Assembly (NCBI RefSeq): GCF_947496775.1
Contig: NZ_CANMDU010000001.1
Coordinates: 983,685-1,047,684, forward strand
Source: an uncultured Maribacter sp.
Lineage (GTDB): Bacteria; Bacteroidota; Bacteroidia; Flavobacteriales; Flavobacteriaceae
Direction: 5' to 3'
DNA length: 64,000 bases
Part shown: piece after piece, positions 55,650 through 64,000 of the stretch
Layout: each line of letters starts with the position of its first letter
How positions within the stretch are numbered: position 1 is the stretch's first letter
Notes under the pieces: model-generated
Told to the model about the DNA's origin: nothing
Database searches by the model: none
What the model saw: the letters and a program-made list of their open reading frames with translations, nothing else
Made by a program: the position numbers and the translations under genes

Positions 55650-57431
55650 ATGGGAATGCCACACACACTACTAAATTCTATTAATTCTCCGGATGATTTA
55701 AAAAAATTATCCCAAAAGCAGCTACCTCAGTTGGCTCAAGAATTACGGAATTTTATCATTGACATTGTTTCTACTAAAGAAGGGCATTTAGGGGCTAGTT
55801 TAGGTGTAATAGAATTAACCATTGCTATACATTATATCTTTAATTGTCCAATTGACAATCTTATTTGGGATGTTGGCCACCAAGCTTATGGGCACAAAAT
55901 ACTTACAGGAAGAAAAGGTATTTTTGAAACTAACAGGCAACTTAACGGAATAAGTGGTTTTCCGAAAATGGAAGAAAGTATATATGACGCCTTTGGGACG
56001 GGTCATAGCTCTACTTCAATTTCTGCTATTTTAGGTATGGCTATAGGAGCAAATCTTAAAGGGGATTCGAACAAAAACCATATCGCGGTAATTGGCGATG
56101 CATCTATTGCTAGCGGAATGGCTTTTGAAGGCCTTAATCACGCAGGTGTTACCGATGCCAATATTTTAATTATCTTAAATGATAATGCAATTGGCATAGA
56201 CCCGAGCGTAGGCGCTTTAAAAAAATATTTAACCAATGTTAAAAAGGGAACTGCAAAGGATGAAAACATTTTCGAATGCTTAAACTTTGATTATACAGGA
56301 CCAATTGATGGGCATAATTTTGATGTCTTACTTACAGAATTAGGGCGATTGCAAAAAGTGAAAGGCCCCAAATTACTACATGTAATCACTACCAAAGGTA
56401 AAGGACTTCAGCAGGCAGAAGAAAACCAGGTAACCTATCACGCGCCTGGGAAATTTAATAAAATCACAGGGGATTTAATTCCTAAAAACAATTCACTTCT
56501 AGCCCCTAAATATCAAGATGTATTTGGGCATACTATAGTAGAATTAGCTCTTATAAATAAAAATATCGTTGGTATTACTCCTGCCATGCCAACAGGAAGC
56601 TCCTTAAAATATATGATGGAAAAAATTCCAAATCGTGCTTTTGACGTAGGTATTGCAGAACAGCATGCAGTAACTATGGCTGCAGGAATGGCAAAAGCAG
56701 GTTTAATTCCATTTTGTAATATATACTCCACTTTTTTACAAAGAGCATATGACCAGGTAATTCATGATGTTGCTTTACAGAATTTACCTGTAATTTTTTG
56801 TTTGGATAGAGCTGGACTTGTTGGACAAGATGGAGCAACACACCATGGTGTTTACGATTTAGCTTACCTACGTTGTATTCCCAATCTCTTAATTTTCTCT
56901 CCTTTGAATGAGATAGAACTACGTAATATTATGTATACTGCTCAGCTAGGTATAAAACAACCTATTGCTATTCGTTATCCCCGAGGAAGAGGACTAAACG
57001 TAGATTGGAAGCAAGAATTTAAAAAAATTACCATTGGAAGTTCCTCAGAATTAAAAAAGGGCACAAAAATTGCTATAGTTTCAACCGGTCCAATTGGAAA
57101 TAAAATGTCGAAGGTAATAAATGAACTAGGGTATAAAAATGAAATTGGTCATTACCATTTACCCTTTATAAAACCATTGGATAGTGACAGACTTCACAAT
57201 ATATTCACAAATTATGAATCTATAATAACGCTTGAAGATGGATGTAAAAAAGGAGGTTTTGGTTCCGCTATTGCTGAATTTGCAATAAATAACAGGTATA
57301 AAAATACTATAAAAATACTGGGCATTTCAGATACTTTTATAGAGCATGGGACCATAAAGCAGTTACAAAAAATTGCAAAAATCGATGAACAATCTATAAA
57401 ACAAAGCATAAATGAATTACGCTTATCCTAA
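55650..57431 (+). CDS. dxs: 1-deoxy-D-xylulose-5-phosphate synthase
   Basis: This 593-residue thiamine-diphosphate enzyme makes DXP from pyruvate and glyceraldehyde 3-phosphate, the first step of the MEP isoprenoid pathway. The cofactor motif starts at GDASIASGMAFEGLNHAG, and IWDVGHQAYGHKILTGRK and LDRAGLVGQDGATHHG are family blocks. It ends with the transketolase C-terminal domain. A second ATG six bases on is an alternative start. The DUF3078 gene starts four bases after the stop. Confidence 0.95.
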   Translation: MGMPHTLLNSINSPDDLKKLSQKQLPQLAQELRNFIIDIVSTKEGHLGASLGVIELTIAIHYIFNCPIDNLIWDVGHQAYGHKILTGRKGIFETNRQLNGISGFPKMEESIYDAFGTGHSSTSISAILGMAIGANLKGDSNKNHIAVIGDASIASGMAFEGLNHAGVTDANILIILNDNAIGIDPSVGALKKYLTNVKKGTAKDENIFECLNFDYTGPIDGHNFDVLLTELGRLQKVKGPKLLHVITTKGKGLQQAEENQVTYHAPGKFNKITGDLIPKNNSLLAPKYQDVFGHTIVELALINKNIVGITPAMPTGSSLKYMMEKIPNRAFDVGIAEQHAVTMAAGMAKAGLIPFCNIYSTFLQRAYDQVIHDVALQNLPVIFCLDRAGLVGQDGATHHGVYDLAYLRCIPNLLIFSPLNEIELRNIMYTAQLGIKQPIAIRYPRGRGLNVDWKQEFKKITIGSSSELKKGTKIAIVSTGPIGNKMSKVINELGYKNEIGHYHLPFIKPLDSDRLHNIFTNYESIITLEDGCKKGGFGSAIAEFAINNRYKNTIKILGISDTFIEHGTIKQLQKIAKIDEQSIKQSINELRLS

Positions 57432-57435
57432 ACGA

Positions 57436-58530
57436 ATGAAAAATAATTTATTTTTTAGCTTTCTATTACTCTTCATGTACCATGGAATTTCTCAAGATTC
57501 CCTTGCTACTACTTCGGAAGTAGATACTACTATTATAAACACTATAGTAATTAGAAAAACCCAAGAAAGAATAAAACATATTCCTCGAAGTGCTAAACTT
57601 ACAAATCCTCATATTTCTTTTAAAAAAACAAGACCACTATCTAAAAAATTTAAACGGTTTAGGGTACCCTCTTTTTGGATAAAAACAAACCACTTTGGTG
57701 TACGTATAAATGAAGCCGCTTTTGTTAATTGGAATGCAGGGGGTAATAATTCTATCACCGCATTAGGCGATTTAAAATTTGAAAGGAACTATAAATTCAG
57801 GTACATACAATGGGATAATTATCTAGAATTAAGATATGGTCTAAATGCACAAGAAGACCGTAAACTAAGAAAATCCGGAGATGCAATACGAATGAGTTCC
57901 ACATTTGGTTACCGAAAAGACACTATAACCAATTGGTATTACTCTGTAAAAGCTAATTTAAGAACCCAATTTTCTAATGGTTACAAATACCCTAATAGAG
58001 AGAGTCCTATATCTAGATTCATGGCTCCGGGTTATTTCTTCTTTGGTGCAGGAACCTCCTATATAACTCCAGATCAAAAGTTTAACTTATATACGTCTCC
58101 TGTAACTCTAAAAGCTACTTATGTATTAGACCAAAGATTAGCGGATAATGGTGCTTTTGGTGTTAAAAAAGCTGTTAAAGATGTTAACGGAGAGATTATA
58201 ACTCCCGGAGAAACTGTATTCGTAGAATTAGGTTTTCTTATAACCAATACTTGGCAAACCAATATTGCTAAAAATGTTAAGATGAAACACAGACTATCTC
58301 TTTATACAGATTACTTATCCAGTTTTGGAAATGTTGATGTAGATTGGGAACTAAATTTTGACCTCACAGTAAATAAATACATAAAAGCAAATATTGGCAC
58401 CCATATTATTTATGATGATGATATTTTATTTGATGAAATTAAGGATTCCAATGGGTTGGTTACAGATTCTGGAGTACCTCGAATTCAGTTTAAACAAATA
58501 TTAGGTGTTGGTGTTTCTTATGATTTTTAA
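57436..58530 (+). CDS. DUF3078 outer-membrane beta-barrel protein
   Basis: This 364-residue exported protein has a signal peptide (ending HGISQ). I chose the ATG at 57436 over an upstream start overlapping dxs because it begins the signal. The family blocks FGVRINEAAFVNWNAGGNNS and YKFRYIQWDNYLELRYGLN are visible, and the last residues GVGVSYDF are typical of a barrel end. The function of DUF3078 is unknown. It forms an operon with dxs. Confidence 0.85.
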   Translation: MKNNLFFSFLLLFMYHGISQDSLATTSEVDTTIINTIVIRKTQERIKHIPRSAKLTNPHISFKKTRPLSKKFKRFRVPSFWIKTNHFGVRINEAAFVNWNAGGNNSITALGDLKFERNYKFRYIQWDNYLELRYGLNAQEDRKLRKSGDAIRMSSTFGYRKDTITNWYYSVKANLRTQFSNGYKYPNRESPISRFMAPGYFFFGAGTSYITPDQKFNLYTSPVTLKATYVLDQRLADNGAFGVKKAVKDVNGEIITPGETVFVELGFLITNTWQTNIAKNVKMKHRLSLYTDYLSSFGNVDVDWELNFDLTVNKYIKANIGTHIIYDDDILFDEIKDSNGLVTDSGVPRIQFKQILGVGVSYDF

Positions 58531-58533
58531 ATT

Positions 58534-59877
58534 CTATAATTGCTTACCCATTATTTTATTGTGAATATGAACAGCTGCACTATCCGATAAGCTCGCAACA
58601 TAACAACACGTATTTAGCAAAATATTATATGTGGAAACCTTTGTTTGTTGATAAAATTTGGGCAAAGTACTTATCATCAAAGTATCGTAATTTGATGCAT
58701 TATCCTCTTTTTCATTAATAAGAGCAGAGGAATAAGCATCTAATATGTCCGAAATAATTTTATACCCAGCAATTTCCTTTTCTATTACTTCTTGAGCCTT
58801 ATACACCTTATTTACACTTAAAGTAATAATATCTTTTATCTGAGCCGCATAAGCACTTTTATCTAATAAAGATACATGAAAAGTTCCATTAAGGATAGCC
58901 TCTTCATTAGCCACAAAAATGTTTATAGCATCTGTAATTAAAGTATTTATTGCCAAAGCTCTTAAGTAACTCAAACGATCTTCCTTAAATACTAAAGAAT
59001 TATATTTTTTAGTATTAATACTGTCTTTAACTAATTTTATTAAATACTCTAAAGCATAATCTTCTGATATTAATCCTAAATTAATACCATCTTCAAAGTC
59101 TATTATTGTATAACAAATATCATCTGCCGCTTCTACTAAAAAAGTTAGTGGATGTCTGGCATAGGAAATATCTTCGCCAGCTCTTGTCTGCTTTAGCCCT
59201 AATTCCTTAGCTATATCTACAAAGGCCTCTTTTTCACTCTGAAAAAAACCAAATTTTTTGTCTGCTATTTGCTTAGTTGCCTTTTTGGGAAGAGATTCTT
59301 TAGGATATTTCATAAATGCACCAAGAGTAGCGTAACTAAGTCTTAGCCCTCCCTCTACTCCTTCTCTAGATTCTGTAAGTAATTTTAAGCCATTCGCATT
59401 TCCTTCAAAATCAATAATATCTTGATATTCTTTACTAGACAAAACTGATTGGTATTTTTTACCCCTTCCTGTTTTAAAATATTCCCCGATAGATTTTTCT
59501 CCACTATGCCCAAAAGGTGGGTTTCCTATATCATGCGCTAAAGCTGCAGCAGCTACTATAGCTCCAAAATCATTAAACTTATATCCGTGTATTTCATTTA
59601 AGTATGGATGTTTTTCTAAAATTTTCTTTCCTGCGATTCTCCCCAAACTTCTACCTACTACAGAAACCTCTAGACTATGCGTTAATCTGGTATGTACAAA
59701 ATCTGTTTTAGATAACGGAATTACTTGTGTTTTATCCTGAAGACTTCTAAAGGCAGAAGAAAAGATTATACGATCGTAATCTACCTCAAAACCAAGCCTA
59801 GTTTCATCTTGATCTATTCGTAATCTTTTCGAAGTATCTCCTTGGCGTTTCAAAGAAAGTAATTGTTCCCAATTCAT
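58534..59877 (-). CDS. dgt: dGTPase (deoxyguanosinetriphosphate triphosphohydrolase)
   Basis: This 447-residue HD-domain enzyme hydrolyses dGTP to deoxyguanosine and triphosphate. The N-terminal blocks RLRIDQDETRLGFEVDYDRI and SAFRSLQDKTQV are followed by the HD residues in HTRLTHSLEVS and AALAHDIGNPPFGHSGE. It is transcribed alone, convergent with the DUF3078 gene. Confidence 0.93.
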   Translation of the reverse strand: MNWEQLLSLKRQGDTSKRLRIDQDETRLGFEVDYDRIIFSSAFRSLQDKTQVIPLSKTDFVHTRLTHSLEVSVVGRSLGRIAGKKILEKHPYLNEIHGYKFNDFGAIVAAAALAHDIGNPPFGHSGEKSIGEYFKTGRGKKYQSVLSSKEYQDIIDFEGNANGLKLLTESREGVEGGLRLSYATLGAFMKYPKESLPKKATKQIADKKFGFFQSEKEAFVDIAKELGLKQTRAGEDISYARHPLTFLVEAADDICYTIIDFEDGINLGLISEDYALEYLIKLVKDSINTKKYNSLVFKEDRLSYLRALAINTLITDAINIFVANEEAILNGTFHVSLLDKSAYAAQIKDIITLSVNKVYKAQEVIEKEIAGYKIISDILDAYSSALINEKEDNASNYDTLMISTLPKFYQQTKVSTYNILLNTCCYVASLSDSAAVHIHNKIMGKQL

Positions 59878-60157
59878 AGCATCTATTTAAAACTGCAATT
59901 TACATCTTTAGCTTTTACTATTATAATATTTTAAGCTACATACAACCTAGATTAGTAAACTACTTTGGGACAAGCCCATGCCCATTTATTAGAAAATAAT
60001 ATTTGTTTAGAACTAAGCCCCGGGGTATCTATATTTCGCATGTCGAGTAAACAATCATTTAACAATTGTATTACTAAACTTTAACCTGTAGATAACCTTA
60101 TGTTTACATTGATAATTGTTCTTTGCAGAGCAATAAAGAAAACTAATTTCTTATTTA

Positions 60158-60559
60158 ATGAAAAACATATTTTTAGCTTGTTTATTATTAGTTTCAACTC
60201 ACATCTTTTCACAAGACAATGGGTCTGTTAAAGGCAAAATAGTGGATGTTACTATGAACAACGAACCTTTATTATATGCAAATGTTGCATTAAAAGATTC
60301 TGAAAGAAAAGTGCAAACTAATTTTCATGGAAATTTTGAAATTAACAATCTTACTGCAGGAGAACATATAATTGTTGTTAGCTATCCTGGATACGAAACA
60401 ATAGAAGTCCCTGTAGTTGTTGTCAATAATACGATTACTAAAGTTGATAAAGGACTTAGTGCCATTGCATTAAACCTAGAGGATTTATACATAGCTAATA
60501 AAGAGCAAACAACTATTGCCTTTGAAAATATAAGTGCTAAAAAAGAAGGAACTAAATAA
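60158..60559 (+). CDS. Secreted carboxypeptidase-regulatory-like protein, small
   Basis: This 133-residue protein has a signal peptide (ending HIFSQ) and one CarboxypepD-reg-like domain (about 22-110: SVKGKIVDV, LYANVALKDSERKVQTNF, FEINNLTAGEHIIVVSYPGY). Larger relatives are N-terminal domains of TonB receptors; here it stands alone and is exported. Function unknown. A very long terminator hairpin follows. Confidence 0.8.
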   Translation: MKNIFLACLLLVSTHIFSQDNGSVKGKIVDVTMNNEPLLYANVALKDSERKVQTNFHGNFEINNLTAGEHIIVVSYPGYETIEVPVVVVNNTITKVDKGLSAIALNLEDLYIANKEQTTIAFENISAKKEGTK

Positions 60560-60573
60560 AGTTCTAAATTTTT

Positions 60574-60630
60574 ATATAAAAGAAAAGCCTGCTAAATGAA
60601 TAAGCAGGCTTTTCTTTTATATTTTTTTTA
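60574..60630. terminator. Long bidirectional terminator hairpin
   Basis: A perfect 20-bp inverted repeat (60574-60593 and 60603-60622; core AAAAGCCTGCT and AGCAGGCTTTT) with a 9-base loop lies between convergent genes. A T run follows on the plus strand, and the AT-rich base of the stem can serve the minus-strand gene. Confidence 0.85.
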
Positions 60631-60636
60631 ATACCT

Positions 60637-60996
60637 CTAATTTCTTAAAACTACACCAGAAGTATTTTTCGCTTCTACAACACTTTCTATAGCATTATTA
60701 GTATAAGCAACTTCTTTCAAAACATCTCCATTTAAAAATTTCCATTTTCCTGTTTTAGCTCCGTTAATATAAGAACCTATAGAAATAATCTCACCCTTTT
60801 CGTTATAACTTGTCCATTCCCCATGAAGTTTTCCTTTAAGGTTAAATGTTCCTTCTTGGCTTACCTTTCCATTTTCATGATAATACGTTGCTTCAATTAA
60901 ATTTGTTTCTTTATTCAGCTTAACATCTCTTTTGTTTTGAGCAAAAGCAGTTACTGAAATTAATAGTAAAGCAAGTGTTATAATTGTATTTCTCAT
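60637..60996 (-). CDS. Secreted MORN-repeat protein (YwqK-like), paralogue 2
   Basis: This 119-residue protein has a signal peptide (ending TAFAQ) and MORN_2 repeats: ATYYHENGKVSQEGTFNLKG, then LHGEWTSYNEKGEIISIGSY, then GAKTGKWKFLNGD. I chose the ATG at 60996, because the longer reading frame to 61053 begins upstream of the promoter. It is very similar to the gene at 50187-50537. Confidence 0.82.
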   Translation of the reverse strand: MRNTIITLALLLISVTAFAQNKRDVKLNKETNLIEATYYHENGKVSQEGTFNLKGKLHGEWTSYNEKGEIISIGSYINGAKTGKWKFLNGDVLKEVAYTNNAIESVVEAKNTSGVVLRN

Positions 60997-61019
60997 AGTA
61001 ATCGTATTAAATATATTAA

Positions 61020-61050
61020 CAAAGATAATAAATAATTTACCTTTGACAAA
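61020..61050 (-). promoter_or_regulatory. Promoter of MORN paralogue 2
   Basis: On the minus strand TTTG (61050-61047), a 19-base spacer and TATCTTTG (61027-61020) match the Bacteroidota consensus exactly; the start codon is about 23 bases downstream. Confidence 0.75.
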
Positions 61051-61263
61051 CATTTTGTTAACATTAAATTTACATTGATAACGCTAAACAAAATCATTTA
61101 TTGTGTTTCAACGTTAATAATACTCAGTATTAACCTTCTATAGATTTCTTTTTTTACTAAAAAAAGAAAAACTATAATCTTATCTCATTTTGTAATTTCA
61201 TAACCTTAAATTAACTTGTGTCCCATAATTAAATAAGACTTTTGTCAATCTTATATATACCTA

Positions 61264-63549
61264 ATGGGCGAAAATATTTATGTGTTTATGGTTGTCGCTT
61301 TGGCAATCTTAGCAATTACAGATTTAATAGTTGGAGTTAGTAATGATGCAGTAAATTTTTTAAACTCTGCTATTGGCTCAAAAGCTGTTCCCTTTACCAC
61401 AATAATGATTGTCGCGAGTATTGGTATTGCTTTTGGCGCAATGTCTTCTAGTGGTATGATGGAGGTTGCCCGAAAAGGCATCTTTAATCCTGAGAATTTC
61501 GTCTTTTCTGAAATCATGATTATTTTCATGGCTGTCATGATTACAGACATACTTCTCCTCGATTTTTTTAACACCTTAGGAATGCCTACCTCTACTACGG
61601 TTTCTATTGTTTTTGAATTATTAGGCGCAGCTGTAGCAATAGCCATTATTAAAATTTATAATCTAGACGAGAGCTTAACTACCCTAAGTAATTATATAAA
61701 TACAGATAAAGCTACCCAAATAATTCTCGGTATTTTACTCTCCGTATTAATTGCCTTTACGGTTGGAGCTATTGTGCAATACATTTCTAGAATATTAATC
61801 TCTTTTAAATTTAATCAAAAACCAAAGTGGGTAAGTGCAATATTTGGCGGTGTTGCCATAACTGCTATTATATATTTTATAATAGTTAAGGGACTAAAAA
61901 GTGCTTCTATTTTAACGCCATCTATATCTGAGTTCATCAACACTCAAGGAGAATTATTTATTGCTGCTAATTTTATTGTATGGACTTTAATTTCTCTAGT
62001 ATTAACTACAACCCTTAAAACTAATATATACAAACTAATTATTCTTTTAGGTACGTTTGCATTAGCAATGGCCTTTGCTGGTAATGATTTAGTCAACTTT
62101 ATTGGCCCATTAATTACCGCTTTACAATCTTACCAAGACTGGAGCGCTTCTGGTATACTTTCCACAGAATACAATATGGCCGGACTGTCAAAAGCAGTAC
62201 AAACTCCTACCCTTTTATTGCTCGCTGCAGGCCTCATCATGGTTTTAACCATTTGGTTTTCTACTAAAGCAAAGAATGTTCTAAAAACTAGTGTAGATTT
62301 ATCTAGACAAGATGAAGGCGAAGAGCGTTTTCAGCCAAATTATCTTTCCAGAGTTATTGTAAAATATAGTATTAAAGCATCCGAAGCTTTTTCCAATATA
62401 ATGCCAGCTGTTTTACAAGAAAAAATAAATACACAATTTGAAAAGGCTGACAATCCTAAAGTTATAGTAAAGCAACAAGACAAACCTGCTTTCGATATGG
62501 TTAGAGCCGCTGTAAATTTAATGGTAGCCAGTGTTCTTATTTCTATAGCAACTTCCATGAAATTACCATTATCTACTACTTATGTTACTTTTATGGTAGC
62601 AATGGGTTCTTCTTTAGCAGATAGAGCTTGGGGTGTGGAAAGTGCTGTTTATAGAGTTGCCGGAGTTCTTAATGTTATTGGCGGATGGTTTTTTACTGCA
62701 ATTGTTGCCTTTTTAGCCGCAGCTGTTATTGCTTGCTGTATTCATTTTGGAGGCAGTATAGGTTTAGTAATTTTGCTGATTCTTGCTTTCTTCCTTATTT
62801 ATAAAAACTACCAAAAACAAAGTAAAAAATCTAAAGAAATTAAAGCTGAAAACAGCTTAAGAAAATCAGAAAGTAGCTCCGTTCAAGGAGTTATTGAAGA
62901 AAGTGCTAGTAACATTGCCCAGGTATTAAAAAGAAGTAATAAAATATATACTAACAGTATTAATGGTTTAGCAAAACAAGATGTAACTTTATTAAAGAAA
63001 AATAAAAAAGGGGTTGTTAAATTATCTCATGAAATAGATGAACTTAAAGATCATATTTTTTATTTTATTAAAAATTTAGATGAAGCAAGTGTTGGAGCCA
63101 GTAACTTTTACATTAATATCTTAGAATACCTACAAGATTTAGTACAATCTCTAGAATATATATCTAAAATTACCCATAAGCATATAAACAACAATCATAA
63201 AAAACTAAAGTACAATCAAATCAAAGAACTTAAGGAGTTTGATATTGTTCTGGATGAATTGTTTACAAAAACAAATAAAGTTTTTGAAAACAAATCTTTT
63301 GAAGGAATAGGAGCTATTCTTAAGGACAAGCAAAAGGTTCTAAATTTAGTTACAGACAAAATTCAAGAACAAGTAAAAAGAACCCGTACAGAAGAATCCA
63401 GTCCAAAAAATACTGCACTTTACTTTTCTTTACTATCAGAAACTAAAGATTTGGTAATAACAACATTTAATCTTTTAGAGCTCTATTTTAATAAACATGA
63501 TAGTACAGTTGAACCCGCCAAAATAGAAATTACGGAAGATAAGGAATAG
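61264..63549 (+). CDS. PiT-family phosphate transporter with PhoU-like C-terminal domain
   Basis: This 761-residue protein has a PiT inorganic phosphate transporter core (about 1-515) with the family's duplicated signature: GVSNDAVNFLNSAIGSKAVP near residue 24 and AGNDLVNFIGPLI in the second half. A cytoplasmic helical part (about 540-750) resembles PhoU, with repeated long charged helices. Ordinary PiT transporters are 330-500 residues, so this is a transporter-PhoU fusion; separate pit and phoU-like genes are the usual arrangement. The short secreted-protein gene follows 46 bases on. Confidence 0.88.
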   Translation: MGENIYVFMVVALAILAITDLIVGVSNDAVNFLNSAIGSKAVPFTTIMIVASIGIAFGAMSSSGMMEVARKGIFNPENFVFSEIMIIFMAVMITDILLLDFFNTLGMPTSTTVSIVFELLGAAVAIAIIKIYNLDESLTTLSNYINTDKATQIILGILLSVLIAFTVGAIVQYISRILISFKFNQKPKWVSAIFGGVAITAIIYFIIVKGLKSASILTPSISEFINTQGELFIAANFIVWTLISLVLTTTLKTNIYKLIILLGTFALAMAFAGNDLVNFIGPLITALQSYQDWSASGILSTEYNMAGLSKAVQTPTLLLLAAGLIMVLTIWFSTKAKNVLKTSVDLSRQDEGEERFQPNYLSRVIVKYSIKASEAFSNIMPAVLQEKINTQFEKADNPKVIVKQQDKPAFDMVRAAVNLMVASVLISIATSMKLPLSTTYVTFMVAMGSSLADRAWGVESAVYRVAGVLNVIGGWFFTAIVAFLAAAVIACCIHFGGSIGLVILLILAFFLIYKNYQKQSKKSKEIKAENSLRKSESSSVQGVIEESASNIAQVLKRSNKIYTNSINGLAKQDVTLLKKNKKGVVKLSHEIDELKDHIFYFIKNLDEASVGASNFYINILEYLQDLVQSLEYISKITHKHINNNHKKLKYNQIKELKEFDIVLDELFTKTNKVFENKSFEGIGAILKDKQKVLNLVTDKIQEQVKRTRTEESSPKNTALYFSLLSETKDLVITTFNLLELYFNKHDSTVEPAKIEITEDKE

Positions 63550-63595
63550 ATATAATTTATATTAGTACCTTGACAAACATAGAATTAATAAAACT

Positions 63596-63946
63596 ATGAC
63601 AAGATACTTTTATATTTGTATTATCCTCTTTTCTTTTACAGTAACAGGACAAAAGTTAACTGGTAAACAATTACTAAACAAAGCTATAGAATATCATGAC
63701 CCCCACAATAATTGGGATTCATTTAAAGGGCAATTATATATTACCATGGTAACCCCTAATACTAGTAAGCGTCATAGTAAAATAAGCATAGACCTACCAA
63801 ACGCATATTTTAGCTCCGTCGTTACTAAAGGAGAAAACACCATTACGTCTATTATAGAAAAAGGAGACTGCTCTTTTACTTTAAATGGCAGTCCTAACAT
63901 TACCCAAAATAAAAAAGATAGTCTGAGTCGTCCTAAAATAGGTTGA
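63596..63946 (+). CDS. Short secreted protein, truncated DUF6503-like
   Basis: This 116-residue protein has a signal peptide (ending TVTGQ) and the block LTGKQLLNKAIEYHDPHNNW, then KGQLYITMVTPNTSKRHSKI. These resemble the N-terminal half of a Bacteroidota secreted family of about 240 residues. It stops after residue 116 (ending RPKIG) and a terminator follows within 50 bases, so the C-terminal half is absent. It may be a decayed gene. The family match rests on memory of sequence style. Confidence 0.5.
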   Translation: MTRYFYICIILFSFTVTGQKLTGKQLLNKAIEYHDPHNNWDSFKGQLYITMVTPNTSKRHSKISIDLPNAYFSSVVTKGENTITSIIEKGDCSFTLNGSPNITQNKKDSLSRPKIG

Positions 63947-63968
63947 CAATTTATTAAATAATTAAATT

Positions 63969-64000
63969 AATCCAGCGAAGCTAGCTTCGCTGGATTTTTT
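63969..64000 (+). terminator. Terminator at the right end of the window
   Basis: AATCCAGCGAAG and CTTCGCTGGATT form a perfect 12-bp stem around CTAG, followed by a T run. Confidence 0.85.

Noticed and set aside
60997..61053. Upstream in-frame start for MORN paralogue 2
   Set aside because: A perfect promoter lies between this start and the ATG at 60996, and the signal peptide begins at 60996.

Overview
The window looks like part of a chromosome from a marine-type member of the Flavobacteriaceae (Bacteroidota). The base composition is AT-rich. Secreted proteins carry Bacteroidota-style signal peptides ending in Q or in a lipobox Cys. SusC/SusD transporters are present, and many promoters match the Bacteroidota form TTTG-N19-TAnnTTTG. 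Function calls rest on reading motifs by eye; no database search was run, so the genus is not assigned.

Region 1 (1-13.1 kb) is a polysaccharide utilisation locus. It has a two-component propeller sensor that runs off the left edge, a SusC/SusD pair with a surface glycan-binding lipoprotein, a membrane TPR regulator with a LuxR-type HTH, and a two-gene operon of a DUF1080 lipoprotein and a GH16 lipoprotein glycanase. Region 2 (13.2-24.8 kb) is mostly housekeeping: a VOC-fold lipoprotein, tRNA-Asn, the site-2 protease RseP, an SCO1-type copper chaperone, and the ferrous iron system feoA-feoB with a 50-residue Cys-tailed accessory gene. It continues with a carboxypeptidase-regulatory-like surface protein, DUF423, a small HExxH protein and an S9 peptidase.

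Region 3 (24.8-35.9 kb, all minus strand) is the most unusual part: a Pel-like exopolysaccharide operon. It encodes a PelF-type glycosyltransferase, a PelG-type flippase and two GH114-like glycosidases. It also has an unrecognised polytopic membrane protein and a 1334-residue lipoprotein joining a polysaccharide-deacetylase-like domain, TPR-like helices and a C-terminal outer-membrane beta-barrel. The last protein reads like PelA deacetylase and PelB in one chain. No PelD-like c-di-GMP receptor is seen. One of the two GH114-like proteins has its motif blocks in a circularly permuted order relative to the other.

Region 4 (36-43.3 kb) holds a DtxR/MntR-type regulator with a ZIP transporter, facing a TonB receptor across a shared promoter and operator region. 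It also has a cyclase-like/SRPBCC protein, a polyprenyl synthetase, and an ECF sigma factor paired with a small membrane protein. Region 5 (43.4-50.1 kb) is a TetR-TolC-adaptor-RND efflux operon with a palindrome at its promoter. Region 6 (50.2-64 kb) carries two paralogous MORN-repeat proteins, aspS, a CLC channel with CBS domains and without the gating glutamate, a cold shock protein, and tadA. It also carries dxs-DUF3078, a dGTPase, a PiT phosphate transporter fused to a PhoU-like domain, and a short secreted protein that appears truncated. No CRISPR array, insertion sequence, integrase or prophage was seen.
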